A program made the translations under genes and the position numbers. From Paracoccaceae bacterium (GTDB taxonomy: Bacteria > Pseudomonadota > Alphaproteobacteria > Rhodobacterales > Rhodobacteraceae), in the NCBI GenBank assembly GCA_026706985.1, contig JAPOXR010000073.1, positions 18,669-82,668 of the forward strand: a stretch of 64,000 nucleotides of DNA, given 5' to 3'. Below are positions 27,525 through 35,955 of this stretch, piece by piece (within the stretch, counting starts at the first letter, position 1; every line of letters starts with the position of its first letter). The notes below the pieces were generated by a model, which did no database searches, had not been told where the DNA came from, and saw only the letters and a program-made list of their open reading frames with translations.

Positions 27525-28420
27525 AGGGGAGCTGTGGAAAGGCCGCATCCCTTGTCGTGGATGTCGGCGGCACCAACACACGCCTCGCGCTGGCCAAGGA
27601 CGGCATTCTGCCGGGGAGCGCGCAGAAATTCGACAATCGGGACTTTTCCGGTCTTGAAGCGGTCATCGAGGTTTTTCTAGCCGGGTCCGGATGCCTACGA
27701 CCGGCTTCCACCTGCATTGCCGTTGCCGGTCCGGTGAGCAATGGCCGTGGCCGCCTGACCAATCTCGACTGGATTATCGACGCGGCTTCGCTGAAATCGA
27801 TTTTGCAAGACGCGGAGATAGTGGTCACCAATGACCTGCTGGCAGTCGGCCAGGCACTGCATCTCCTCAGACCCCATGAAGTCCGGGACATGGTGACAGG
27901 TGGGGAACGGCACAGAAGTGCGACCCGCCTGGTCATCAATGCCGGCACCGGATTCAACGCCGCCGCCGTCCACATGCGCGCCGGCAGGCCCTTCGTCACC
28001 CCTTCCGAGTGTGGGCACGCCAAGCTTGCGCCGTTCATTGCTGAATGCGCTTTCATCGACTCCCTGCGGGCGCAACTCGACTTCGTCAGCATCGAGGATG
28101 TGCTGTCCGGCCGTGGCGCCCGCGCGGCAAAGGAATGGTTCGGCGATGAAGCGCCGGATTCGGGCTATCTCAGGCTGATGGCGGAGACATTCGGCACCGT
28201 TGCCGGCGATCTTGCGCTTATCCACCTGCCCTTCGGCGGCATCTATCTCACAGGCGGCGTTGCCCGCGCACTCGCCCCGGATCTTCTGGCTCACGGTTTT
28301 TACGAGGCCTTCACCGCCAAGGGGCGGTTTTCCGAATTCATGCGGCGTTTCCCGATCAGCCTGATCACCGAAGATCTCGTGGCGCTGAAAGGATGCGCCG
28401 CTCTCATCGGCGAGTGCTGA
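27521..28420 (+). CDS. glk: Glucokinase (Glk family)
   Basis: About 299 residues of the bacterial Glk family, not the ROK type. The phosphate-1 motif SLVVDVGGTNTRLALA is near the N-terminus, VVTNDLLAVGQAL contains the catalytic Asp, VINAGTGFNAAAVH is phosphate-2, and YLTGGVARAL is the adenosine region. It phosphorylates cytoplasmic glucose to glucose 6-phosphate, which can go through 6-phosphogluconate to the Edd/Eda enzymes encoded about 10 kb away. ATG at 27521 overlaps the beta-glucosidase stop (ATGA). The gene ends two bases from the convergent TRAP operon. Confidence 0.88.
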   Translation: MKGSCGKAASLVVDVGGTNTRLALAKDGILPGSAQKFDNRDFSGLEAVIEVFLAGSGCLRPASTCIAVAGPVSNGRGRLTNLDWIIDAASLKSILQDAEIVVTNDLLAVGQALHLLRPHEVRDMVTGGERHRSATRLVINAGTGFNAAAVHMRAGRPFVTPSECGHAKLAPFIAECAFIDSLRAQLDFVSIEDVLSGRGARAAKEWFGDEAPDSGYLRLMAETFGTVAGDLALIHLPFGGIYLTGGVARALAPDLLAHGFYEAFTAKGRFSEFMRRFPISLITEDLVALKGCAALIGEC

Positions 28421-28422
28421 AT

Positions 28423-29727
28423 TCAGCCAAACATGGTTCCCGGCAGAAACAGTGCCAGTTGGGGAAACATAAACACAACCGCCGCAGCCAACAGCATGGC
28501 ACACCAGAAAGGCCAGATGCCGAGAAAAATCCGATTCAGCGGCACATCCTCCGCAATTCCTTTGACGACAAAGACATTGATTCCCACGGGCGGTGAAATC
28601 AGCGCCATTTCCAGGACAATCACAATCAGCACGCCGAACCAGATCATATCGATTCCGAGCGATTCAAGGACCGGCTGTACCAGCGGTATCGTCAAAACCA
28701 GGATTGCGAATCCCTCAAGGAAGGTACCGAGCAGGATGAACATGGCTAGAATCGCTATGACAATCTGAAACCCGCTATAGCCCTGTGCCTCGACCCATTC
28801 AGCCGCCGCCAGGGCAATCCCGGTGAAGCCGACGAATGTCTTGAACACAAAGGCGCCGAACAGAATGAGAAATACGGTTCCGGTTGACTTCAATGTCGAA
28901 GCCACACCCTCGGAGAGGGAACTCAAAGTCAGTTTCCGCCGGATCAGGCAGACCAGCAATGCCAGAAAGGCGCCGATTCCCGCCGCCTCAACGGCTGAAA
29001 ACGCACCAGTATAGATTCCGCCGATCGTGACCAGAATGATCCCAATGATCCAGAAAGCCCGCGCAAGCGATTTCAGCCTGTGGTCCAACGGCATGGCCTG
29101 ACCGGTGCGGGGTGCCTTTTCCGGGTTCAATGTGACCACGATCCAGATCGTGACGATAAACAGAAGTGTCAGCAGCAGCCCCGGCAGCACACCGGCGATA
29201 AACAACCGGCCGACACTCTCTTCGGTCAGGATGGCGTAGATGACAAATCCTGCGGAGGGCGGAATCAGGATTCCCAGCGTTCCCCCGGCCGCGATCGCGC
29301 CGGTGGCAAGTGAGTCGGCATAGCGGTAGCGGCGCATCTCCGGCAGCGATACCCGCCCCATCGTCAGTGCCGCCGCCAGCGATGATCCCGATAAAGCCGA
29401 GAAACCGGCGCAACCGACGATCGAAGCCGATGCCAAGCCGCCCTTCAAATGGCCCAGCCAGCTATGCGCCGCGTCGTATAGATCGCGGCTCATACCGGAA
29501 ATCCCGGCAAGATTTCCCATGAGAATGAACAGCGGCAGAATCGTCAGCGCGTAGCTTGATGACTCGCCGAAAATCTCACCCGCCAGCACCGGAATGCTCG
29601 CATTCGGGCGGATCATGTAAATTCCACCCGCTCCGACAAGCATCATCGCCAACCCGACCGGCATACGGATAAACAACAGAACGAACAGCAGTCCAAATCC
29701 GATCGCGGCGATTGTGGTCGGTTCCAT
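28423..29727 (-). CDS. TRAP transporter large permease (DctM family), second system
   Basis: About 434 residues, the usual DctM length. Signature loops are IAAGGTLGILIPPSAGFVIY and LEMALISPPVGINVFVVKGI, with some twelve hydrophobic segments. It is the sodium-coupled channel subunit of the importer encoded by this gene and the next two upstream. ATG at 29727 overlaps the stop of the small permease (TGATG), so translation is coupled. The operon also contains an aldehyde dehydrogenase at its head. The substrate is unknown. Confidence 0.9.
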   Translation of the reverse strand: MEPTTIAAIGFGLLFVLLFIRMPVGLAMMLVGAGGIYMIRPNASIPVLAGEIFGESSSYALTILPLFILMGNLAGISGMSRDLYDAAHSWLGHLKGGLASASIVGCAGFSALSGSSLAAALTMGRVSLPEMRRYRYADSLATGAIAAGGTLGILIPPSAGFVIYAILTEESVGRLFIAGVLPGLLLTLLFIVTIWIVVTLNPEKAPRTGQAMPLDHRLKSLARAFWIIGIILVTIGGIYTGAFSAVEAAGIGAFLALLVCLIRRKLTLSSLSEGVASTLKSTGTVFLILFGAFVFKTFVGFTGIALAAAEWVEAQGYSGFQIVIAILAMFILLGTFLEGFAILVLTIPLVQPVLESLGIDMIWFGVLIVIVLEMALISPPVGINVFVVKGIAEDVPLNRIFLGIWPFWCAMLLAAAVVFMFPQLALFLPGTMFG

Positions 29728-30248
29728 CAATTGTCCGGCTCATTCGGATCGGCACCCTCCCAGGCGGTAATCCCGACCACCAATTGCAGTAGAATAACGC
29801 CTGCATAAAGGGCCATGGCGAGTCCCAGAAAATAGTAGAACGGCGTATGCACGATTGAGAGGTTATTGGTGATCGCCCCGCAAGGCAGACCGCAGCTTCC
29901 TTTGACAAACAGGGCGTATGCGGCAAGCGCCACGATTGACGTTCCCAGAATGCGGCAGACGATATCCGTTACCCGCGTCAAACGCCGGCCTCCGACAAAG
30001 CGGATCACATTCACCGAGACATGGGCACCGCGCTGTGCGCCGAATGCGACTGATGCGGCGACGACAACCGTCAGCGCCATCGTTGAAACATCCTCTATCC
30101 CGTAAATCGGGTCATTCAGGACATAACGCCAGAAAACCGCGATCACTGTCACGCCGACGAGGCCGGTGAGGGCAACGCCCCCACCGACTGCCAAAAGTGA
30201 CGTCAGACGCCTAAGCCAGACGTCGATTGCCGCGAATGCGGATGCCAC
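29727..30248 (-). CDS. TRAP transporter small permease (DctQ family), second system
   Basis: 173 residues with four hydrophobic helices. VFWRYVLNDPIYGIEDVSTMAL is the typical DctQ stretch linking helix one and two, with the acidic residue, and FGAQRGAHVSVNVIRFVGG follows. It joins the DctM subunit to form the membrane complex. The start is probably GTG at 30248, as no ATG is available before the first helix. It lies 14 bases after the stop of the binding-protein gene, with no hairpin in that gap, unlike the first TRAP system in this window. Confidence 0.82.
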   Translation of the reverse strand: MASAFAAIDVWLRRLTSLLAVGGGVALTGLVGVTVIAVFWRYVLNDPIYGIEDVSTMALTVVVAASVAFGAQRGAHVSVNVIRFVGGRRLTRVTDIVCRILGTSIVALAAYALFVKGSCGLPCGAITNNLSIVHTPFYYFLGLAMALYAGVILLQLVVGITAWEGADPNEPDN

Positions 30249-30262
30249 CGGACCGGGGGAGC

Positions 30263-31243
30263 CTACATCCCCTCGAACAGTTTAATAACGTCGCCCACCG
30301 TCATGTCGCCGGCCTTTTCAGCCATAAGGGCATCCTTGGCTGGCTGAACGGCGGCGTTGAAACGCGCTCTTTCCGCTTCCGCAAGCTCGATCAACTCGAC
30401 TCCCGCATCGGCTGCAATCGTGAGCCCGCGGGTACCCGCCTTGAGATAAACGGCACCGCCATTCTTTGACAATTCCGCCCCCGAAGCGGCGTCCACCCAA
30501 GCGCGCTCCTCATCAGACAGCGATTCATAGAGCGGTTTATTCATCAGCAATACGAAGGCGGAACCCGAGCCCGGAAACCATGTCGTCACGTAATTGGCCG
30601 GCTCATGCAATTTGAAGGAGCCGATCGCCGAAGGATCAATGGCAATCGCATCGATGACTCCATTGGCCAGATTCTGGTGAATGACGTTCACAGGCTGGGC
30701 GACAGCGCTGGCACCGAGCGCCTCGACAAACGGCACATCCTGTTTCGAGGTCACGCGGATTTTCATACCCGCGAGATCCTCCAGCCGGCGCACCGGCTTG
30801 TCCCTTGTCAACAGCACCGGCGATGAATTCGCCCAGATTGCCAAAACTTTGGCGTTATATTCCTTTTCCAGTGTCGGCAGCGCCGCCAACAGCACATCCG
30901 TGCATGTCACGGCATCTTCGCAGATGCCGGGATAAGTGATGATGTTGGTCTGCGGGAACAGGTCTCCGGTATAGCCGGGCAGTGTGAACACAATATCAGC
31001 CACGCCGTCGAGCAGGATCGAATATTGCTTGGGTGGCACCGAATTCAATGCGCCGCCCGGATATTGCTGCACCGTCAGCGCACCCCCTGAAACGTCAGCC
31101 AGCTTTTCCGCAAAGGGCGTGAAAACCGCCCCATTCATCGGATGCTTGGGCCCCATGAAATATGCCAGTGACAATTCCCGTGAAACCGCCGGACCGGCGA
31201 GCAATACAGATGCGGCAAATGCCGCCGCCAAAATCTTCTTCAT
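30263..31243 (-). CDS. TRAP transporter solute-binding protein (DctP family), second system
   Basis: About 326 residues. MKKILAAAFAASVLLAGPAV is a signal peptide with a likely cut near VSR. DctP-family features include YFMGPKHPMNGAVFTPFAEK near the N-terminus and DLAGMKIRVTSKQDVPFVEA, with the Arg that usually pairs with a substrate carboxylate. AGGAGG precedes ATG at 31243 at ideal spacing. The frame is open upstream, but that extension has no family sequence. As a periplasmic receptor it probably binds a small acid that is handled by the aldehyde dehydrogenase and perhaps the thiolase next door; this is inferred from position. Confidence 0.9.
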   Translation of the reverse strand: MKKILAAAFAASVLLAGPAVSRELSLAYFMGPKHPMNGAVFTPFAEKLADVSGGALTVQQYPGGALNSVPPKQYSILLDGVADIVFTLPGYTGDLFPQTNIITYPGICEDAVTCTDVLLAALPTLEKEYNAKVLAIWANSSPVLLTRDKPVRRLEDLAGMKIRVTSKQDVPFVEALGASAVAQPVNVIHQNLANGVIDAIAIDPSAIGSFKLHEPANYVTTWFPGSGSAFVLLMNKPLYESLSDEERAWVDAASGAELSKNGGAVYLKAGTRGLTIAADAGVELIELAEAERARFNAAVQPAKDALMAEKAGDMTVGDVIKLFEGM

Positions 31244-31265
31244 GGTTTTCCTCCTCTGTGTCCCG

Positions 31266-32756
31266 TTAAAGCAACCAGCCCTCCGGACCGGATATAGAAT
31301 GATATTCCTGAAACTGGATGACGCCCTCATATCCGAGATTGCGGCCGATGCCTGACTGTTTGAATCCGCCGAACGGGCCACGCCCGTCCTGGGCCATGGG
31401 TCCATGTGCGTTGAGATAGGTGTAACCGGCTTCCAACCGCCTCGACAGTGCCACCGCACGGTCACGGTCCCGCGTCCAGACCGAGGAGCATAGACCAAAC
31501 CTGCTGTCATTCGCCTTCGCAATGACCTCATCTTCACTGTCGAAAGCAATGATTGGAAGCGCCGGGCCGAACTGTTCCTCGCGAACGATGTCCAGATCCG
31601 GTTCCGGATCCAGCACCAGCGCCGGTTTCTGGAAGTAGCCCTTCCGGTAAAGTTCCATATCCGGCACTTCTCCGCATTCACGCAGCTCCGCGCCTGATGC
31701 CTTTGCCTGCGCAATCATATCAGTGACGATTCGATGCTGCCCGGCATTGTTCAACGGCCCTATATCGGTCTCCGGCAACAGACCATCGCCCACGGTTTTC
31801 GTATTGCAGACCCGGGTCATTCCATCCACCGTCTCATCATACCGGGAACGATGCACAAACAACCTCTTGATGGCCATGCAGACCTGCCCGCTCGACATGA
31901 AGGCGCCGAGATAAAGGCGCGAAAAGGCGGCCTCATTCAATTCCGCATCGTGGCAGATGATCGCCGGGTCATTTCCCCCGAGTTCAAGCGTGACCGGCGT
32001 GATATTGTCTGCCGCCAGCTTCATAATGTGCCGCCCGACATCGATTGAGCCGGTGAAATTCACATACCGGACCAGCTCGTGCGAAACCAGCGGATCACCA
32101 ATCTCCGAAGCCGCGCCGGTGACGAAGTTAACCACTCCCGGAGGCAGCAGGGAAGCGATTTTGCTCAGCGTCAGAGAAGGCGCGAGTGCCGCGTTGCGCG
32201 ACGGTTTCACCACCACCGTGTTGCCGGCAACCAAAGCCTGCGGCAGCTTCGCGCCGAGTATGGACAGCGGCCAGTTCCACGGCACGATCAGGGCCGCGAC
32301 CCCGCGCGGCTGACGCGTTACAATGGTATCAAAGGGCGGCCCGGCAATCACTTCATCCTTTGACAGGCGCTCGGCATAATCCGCCGACTGACGAAAGCGC
32401 AGGTCAAGCCGGGAGATTTCCAGCATTGTTTCCTTGAGGATTTTACCATGCTCCCGGCAGAACAGCCGCGATCTGAATGCGATATCCTCCGTGTCCGCCA
32501 CCAGTTGCGCCGCCACCGAACGGAGCAACGCCGCCCGCTCCTCGTAAGAGCGGGAAGACCAGTCTGGAAATGCGGCATGTGCGGCCTTGACCGCCCGATC
32601 GACATCCTCCGCCGTGGCCGCGGGCGCGCTGCCGACAATTTCATCCGGCCGTGCGGGATTATGCAACCGGTAACGGTTACCGTTGGATGACCGGCATCGG
32701 TGCCCATCGATAAACAGATCGGTTTCGACTTCCCGGTCCGGCGCAGTTCCTCCCAT
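31266..32756 (-). CDS. NAD(P)-dependent aldehyde dehydrogenase
   Basis: About 496 residues of the ALDH superfamily. IVPWNWPLSILGAKLPQALVA and TVVVKPSRNA form the cofactor region, VNFTGSIDVGRHI the Rossmann turn, VTLELGGNDPAI the general-base Glu, and SSGQVCMAIKRLFVH the catalytic Cys. The common EEQFGPALPII is at the C-terminal side. It oxidises an aldehyde to an acid (or acyl-CoA). The exact aldehyde cannot be read. ATG at 32756 follows GGAG at good distance. It leads the TRAP operon, 22 bases upstream of the binding-protein gene, and is divergent from the thiolase. Confidence 0.9.
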   Translation of the reverse strand: MGGTAPDREVETDLFIDGHRCRSSNGNRYRLHNPARPDEIVGSAPAATAEDVDRAVKAAHAAFPDWSSRSYEERAALLRSVAAQLVADTEDIAFRSRLFCREHGKILKETMLEISRLDLRFRQSADYAERLSKDEVIAGPPFDTIVTRQPRGVAALIVPWNWPLSILGAKLPQALVAGNTVVVKPSRNAALAPSLTLSKIASLLPPGVVNFVTGAASEIGDPLVSHELVRYVNFTGSIDVGRHIMKLAADNITPVTLELGGNDPAIICHDAELNEAAFSRLYLGAFMSSGQVCMAIKRLFVHRSRYDETVDGMTRVCNTKTVGDGLLPETDIGPLNNAGQHRIVTDMIAQAKASGAELRECGEVPDMELYRKGYFQKPALVLDPEPDLDIVREEQFGPALPIIAFDSEDEVIAKANDSRFGLCSSVWTRDRDRAVALSRRLEAGYTYLNAHGPMAQDGRGPFGGFKQSGIGRNLGYEGVIQFQEYHSISGPEGWLL

Positions 32757-32902
32757 ACTGGCTCCGTCTCCAATGCGAAAACCCGTCCCCACTATAGCCA
32801 AGCCATGCATACTCCGCAAAGACTGAGTCTGATCGCCTGCATTGTGGACATTCCCGATGATCTGCGAAAAAACGCCGACGGGGACAGCAAAGCGAACGGC
32901 GA

Positions 32903-34105
32903 ATGAGTGAAGCCTTCATCTGCGACTATGTGCGCACACCGATCGGACGTTTCGGCGGCTTGCTTTCGGTGGTCAGAACCGATGATCTTGCCGCCATTCC
33001 GCTAAAGGCACTGGCTGAGCGCAATCCAGAGCTACGGCTCGATACTGTCGATGAGGTTTGCCTGGGCTGTGCCAACCAGGCCGGTGAAGACAACCGGAAC
33101 GTCGCGCGGATGGCGCTTTTGCTCGCCGGATTTCCGCATACCGTTCCCGCGGTCACACTCAACCGTCTCTGCGGTTCCGGCATGGATGCGGTCGCCTATG
33201 TCGCCCGGCAGATCCTTTCGGGAGAAGCGGAACTCGGCGTTGCCGGCGGCGTGGAAAGCATGTCGCGCGCACCCTTTGTGATCCCGAAAGCCGGGTCAGC
33301 CTTTTCCCGAAGCACCGAAATCCATGACACCACAATCGGATGGCGTTTTGTCAATCCCCTGCTGAAAACCCGCTACGGCATCGATTCCATGCCGGAGACG
33401 GCGGAAAATCTGGCCGCGGACCTTCGGATCGACCGCGATGCGCAGGATTTGTTTGCCTTCGGGTCACAGAAAAAGGCGGCACACGCACAATCCAGCGGTC
33501 GGTTCGCTGCGGAAATCACCCCGGTCACGATAACCAGGCCCAAAGGAGAATCCGAAGCCGTCACAGTGGACGAACACCCCCGTCTGACATCGCTTGAGAA
33601 GCTCGCCACATTGCCGACACCCTTTCGCCAGGGAGGTTCGGTCACCGCCGGCAATTCTTCCGGCGTGAATGATGGTGCCGCAGCCCTGTTGATTGCCACC
33701 GAAGCGGCAGCGGCTGCAAACGGTCTGGTGCCGATTGCGCGGATCGTCGGTTGCGCGACCACCGGTTGCGAGCCGCGGATCATGGGAATTGGACCGGTTT
33801 CCGCGACCCGGAAACTCTGCGCCCGGCATCAACTCAATGTCGATGATTTCAGCTTCATTGAACTCAACGAAGCCTTTGCCAGCCAGTGCCTTGCCGTACT
33901 GCGCACACTTGGCATCGAGGATTCCGATCCGCGCGTCAATCCGAACGGCGGTGCGATCGCGCTCGGCCACCCACTCGGCATGTCCGGCGCACGGATTGTC
34001 GGCACAGCCGCCCTGGAACTGCAGCTTCAACAACAGCAACTCGCCCTTGCAACCATGTGTGTCGGCGTAGGGCAAGGCATCGCAATGGCTGTGGCAACTG
34101 TGTAA
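32903..34105 (+). CDS. Thiolase (acetyl-CoA acetyltransferase / beta-ketoadipyl-CoA thiolase type)
   Basis: 400 residues, a biosynthetic/degradative thiolase. The acyl-accepting Cys is at about residue 90 in LNRLCGSGMDAV. GGVESMSRAPFV, NEAFASQCLAVL, NGGAIALGHPLGMSGARI with the catalytic His, and TMCVGVGQGIAM with the second Cys are all in place, so it looks active. It cleaves or forms beta-ketoacyl-CoA. The AGEDNRNVARMALLLAGFP segment resembles the PcaF subgroup, but adipyl specificity is not established. It is divergent from the aldehyde dehydrogenase/TRAP operon with about 146 bp between. Confidence 0.9.
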   Translation: MSEAFICDYVRTPIGRFGGLLSVVRTDDLAAIPLKALAERNPELRLDTVDEVCLGCANQAGEDNRNVARMALLLAGFPHTVPAVTLNRLCGSGMDAVAYVARQILSGEAELGVAGGVESMSRAPFVIPKAGSAFSRSTEIHDTTIGWRFVNPLLKTRYGIDSMPETAENLAADLRIDRDAQDLFAFGSQKKAAHAQSSGRFAAEITPVTITRPKGESEAVTVDEHPRLTSLEKLATLPTPFRQGGSVTAGNSSGVNDGAAALLIATEAAAAANGLVPIARIVGCATTGCEPRIMGIGPVSATRKLCARHQLNVDDFSFIELNEAFASQCLAVLRTLGIEDSDPRVNPNGGAIALGHPLGMSGARIVGTAALELQLQQQQLALATMCVGVGQGIAMAVATV

Positions 34106-34308
34106 CCCTCTGCCAGATTGGCTTGCGCACGACGCACCATGCAAAACACATTCGTGATTGAATCCAGCCCCTGATATCAACGCCGGAATTCCGCACCGGC
34201 GGGGAAACTGAATTTGCCGGAACGGGTGGTTTTGGACATCGGGAGACCGTACAGTTATGCCTCCGGCTTCTTGACAGCTTCACCATGGCAATATTAATGC
34301 GGCTCGCA

Positions 34309-34384
<76 letters not shown>

Positions 34385-35012
34385 GACCCTTTTCCCCGCC
34401 CGAACGGGGTTGAACCGGATCTCTTTTCGCTGTTCTTCGGGGATGGCTTTGGCCATTCCCTCTATCGTGGCCGACCGGTCGCCTGGTTCCTGAATGGGTG
34501 CCGAATCCTTTCCCGTAGCTCGTAGTTGTCACGACGGAACAACCTCGTCGCGGAGAGGCCGGAATTCCAGGTCACGGCCTTGAATGCCATTCCGCGCTAC
34601 TCGGCAAACATAGCAACGATCATCCGGTCGCGTCGCCGGGTGTGGAAGCGGCGCATCTTGATCGAAAATTGCACCTTTCGCGACTGCATGGCGTAGTCGT
34701 GGAAGCATGGCACGAAACAGGGCTGGAGATGCTTTCAACACCACCTGGCGTAGTGGTCGTCCCCACGACGGGTGGAGCCGGACACCACCCAGATCCCTGT
34801 TGACGATCTTCATGAGCGTCGCACATGTGCATGCTACGGGCGACCCGTGGCGCGATATCGAAAAGGGGGAGAAGAGCCGAGATGGCCTGAATTGCTGGAC
34901 GAGATTAACTCTTGACAGGCAACGCCTCATGAAAGGCACATGTTGCCGTCGACTTACCTCTTTGGGGTGTCAGTTTACTGCCCTGGAAGCCTGCCGTCAC
35001 CTGTCCACAAGA
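34385..35012. other. Gene-poor region after the tRNA
   Basis: About 630 bp without a gene I can support. Open frames exist on both strands, including a 136-codon one on the reverse strand (34939-34529), but none has family features, and they overlap one another. The base composition and the HNH gene beyond suggest an inserted and decayed segment next to the tRNA. I did not find a repeat of the tRNA 3' end in the window. Confidence 0.45.
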
Positions 35013-35657
35013 CTATGCCTTTCCGAGACGCTCGAGCCCGTCGTAGCCGACCATCTTCTGCGGGGCGCGATCACGCGGGTCCTCTAGATGGAGCTGTTTC
35101 AGCTTGTTGTTCCACTTGGCGAAATTGCAGAGGGCGCAAGTGATCACCAAGTTGCTCTCAGCGGTTCTCCCGCCATGGCTGAGGGGCACGACATGGTCAT
35201 ACTGCAGCCACATCACTGCAAATCCGGCATGCTGTCTGCGCACTTCACTACTGTGCCAAGGCACGGACTCGGGATAGAGGCGGTGCACGATCTTTCGGAT
35301 TTCCGCAGCCACGACGGGGATGCCGCAGAAACGGCAGCGGAAGCCGTCGCGTGCCAGCACCGTTCGCTTGACAGCGGCAGGGATAACGCGCTTATCGCGC
35401 TGTTCTTTTGGAACCCTCGCCGTGTCTCCCTGCGGTCTGACTTCCCTGACATGTGCGCCGTCCTCCACCTCAAGCGACCATGCGGGGTTGAGCCAATGCC
35501 AGACTCTGAGGTTGTCGGCCTCGGCGAAGAGCCTTGCGGCTCCTTTCTGGTCGCCCCCAGGTGCGCATCGGCGGCGGCCGACATGTTTTCCCATGCCTTG
35601 AAGATCTCCGGGACCGGTTCCTTGATGCAGCGACGAAAGGTCATGAGAGTCTTCCAA
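35013..35657 (-). CDS. HNH endonuclease, probably frameshifted at its N-terminus
   Basis: The frame ending at 35013 encodes an HNH nuclease of the McrA/HNH type: ARDGFRCRFCG with the first zinc-binding Cys pair, then YDHVVPLSHGGRTAESNLVI with the catalytic His and Asn, then TCALCNFAKWNNK with the second Cys pair. Upstream, the natural N-terminus (MTFRRCIKEPVPEIFKAWEN, from ATG 35644 or TTG 35722) lies in another frame. Joining the frames at the G5 run (CCCCC on the plus strand, 35554-35558) by one added base gives a continuous, sensible protein. The gene is either inactivated or misread there. Neighbours give no hint of role. The 35723-35955 stretch up to gcvP holds no recognisable gene. Confidence 0.75.
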   Translation of the reverse strand: MEDSHDLSSLHQGTGPGDLQGMGKHVGRRRCAPGGDQKGAARLFAEADNLRVWHWLNPAWSLEVEDGAHVREVRPQGDTARVPKEQRDKRVIPAAVKRTVLARDGFRCRFCGIPVVAAEIRKIVHRLYPESVPWHSSEVRRQHAGFAVMWLQYDHVVPLSHGGRTAESNLVITCALCNFAKWNNKLKQLHLEDPRDRAPQKMVGYDGLERLGKA

Positions 35658-35955
35658 CCGGAGTCAGATCGTACACCCTGCCTGACGCACACGATCTGAT
35701 TGTAATCGAGTGAGACAAGCAAGGGTAAAAGCGCTTCCTATGTCATGAAGAAAAGGGTCGCGGCGAAAACAGGCACGGGAATGGCTTTCAGAGCCTGTGA
35801 GCTTTTGGGGTAACTCGCAGATTTCGAACAACAAAAAGCCCCGGCTCAGCTTTTCATTGAAGATGGCACAACGTTGCTCACCAAGGGTCGGCGCGCCGCG
35901 ATTGTCGAGTCTGAGCAATGCTGTCTCGGATCTCGTGTAAGCCCGGCCGATGCTC

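Noticed and set aside
34529..34939. 136-codon reverse-strand open frame after the tRNA
   Set aside because: No family features, no good ribosome-binding site, and overlapping frames of equal length on the other strand.
35737..35744. AAGCGCTT near the HNH gene resembling the core of the agl operator
   Set aside because: An 8-bp palindrome alone is expected by chance, and the flanking bases of the agl site are not conserved.
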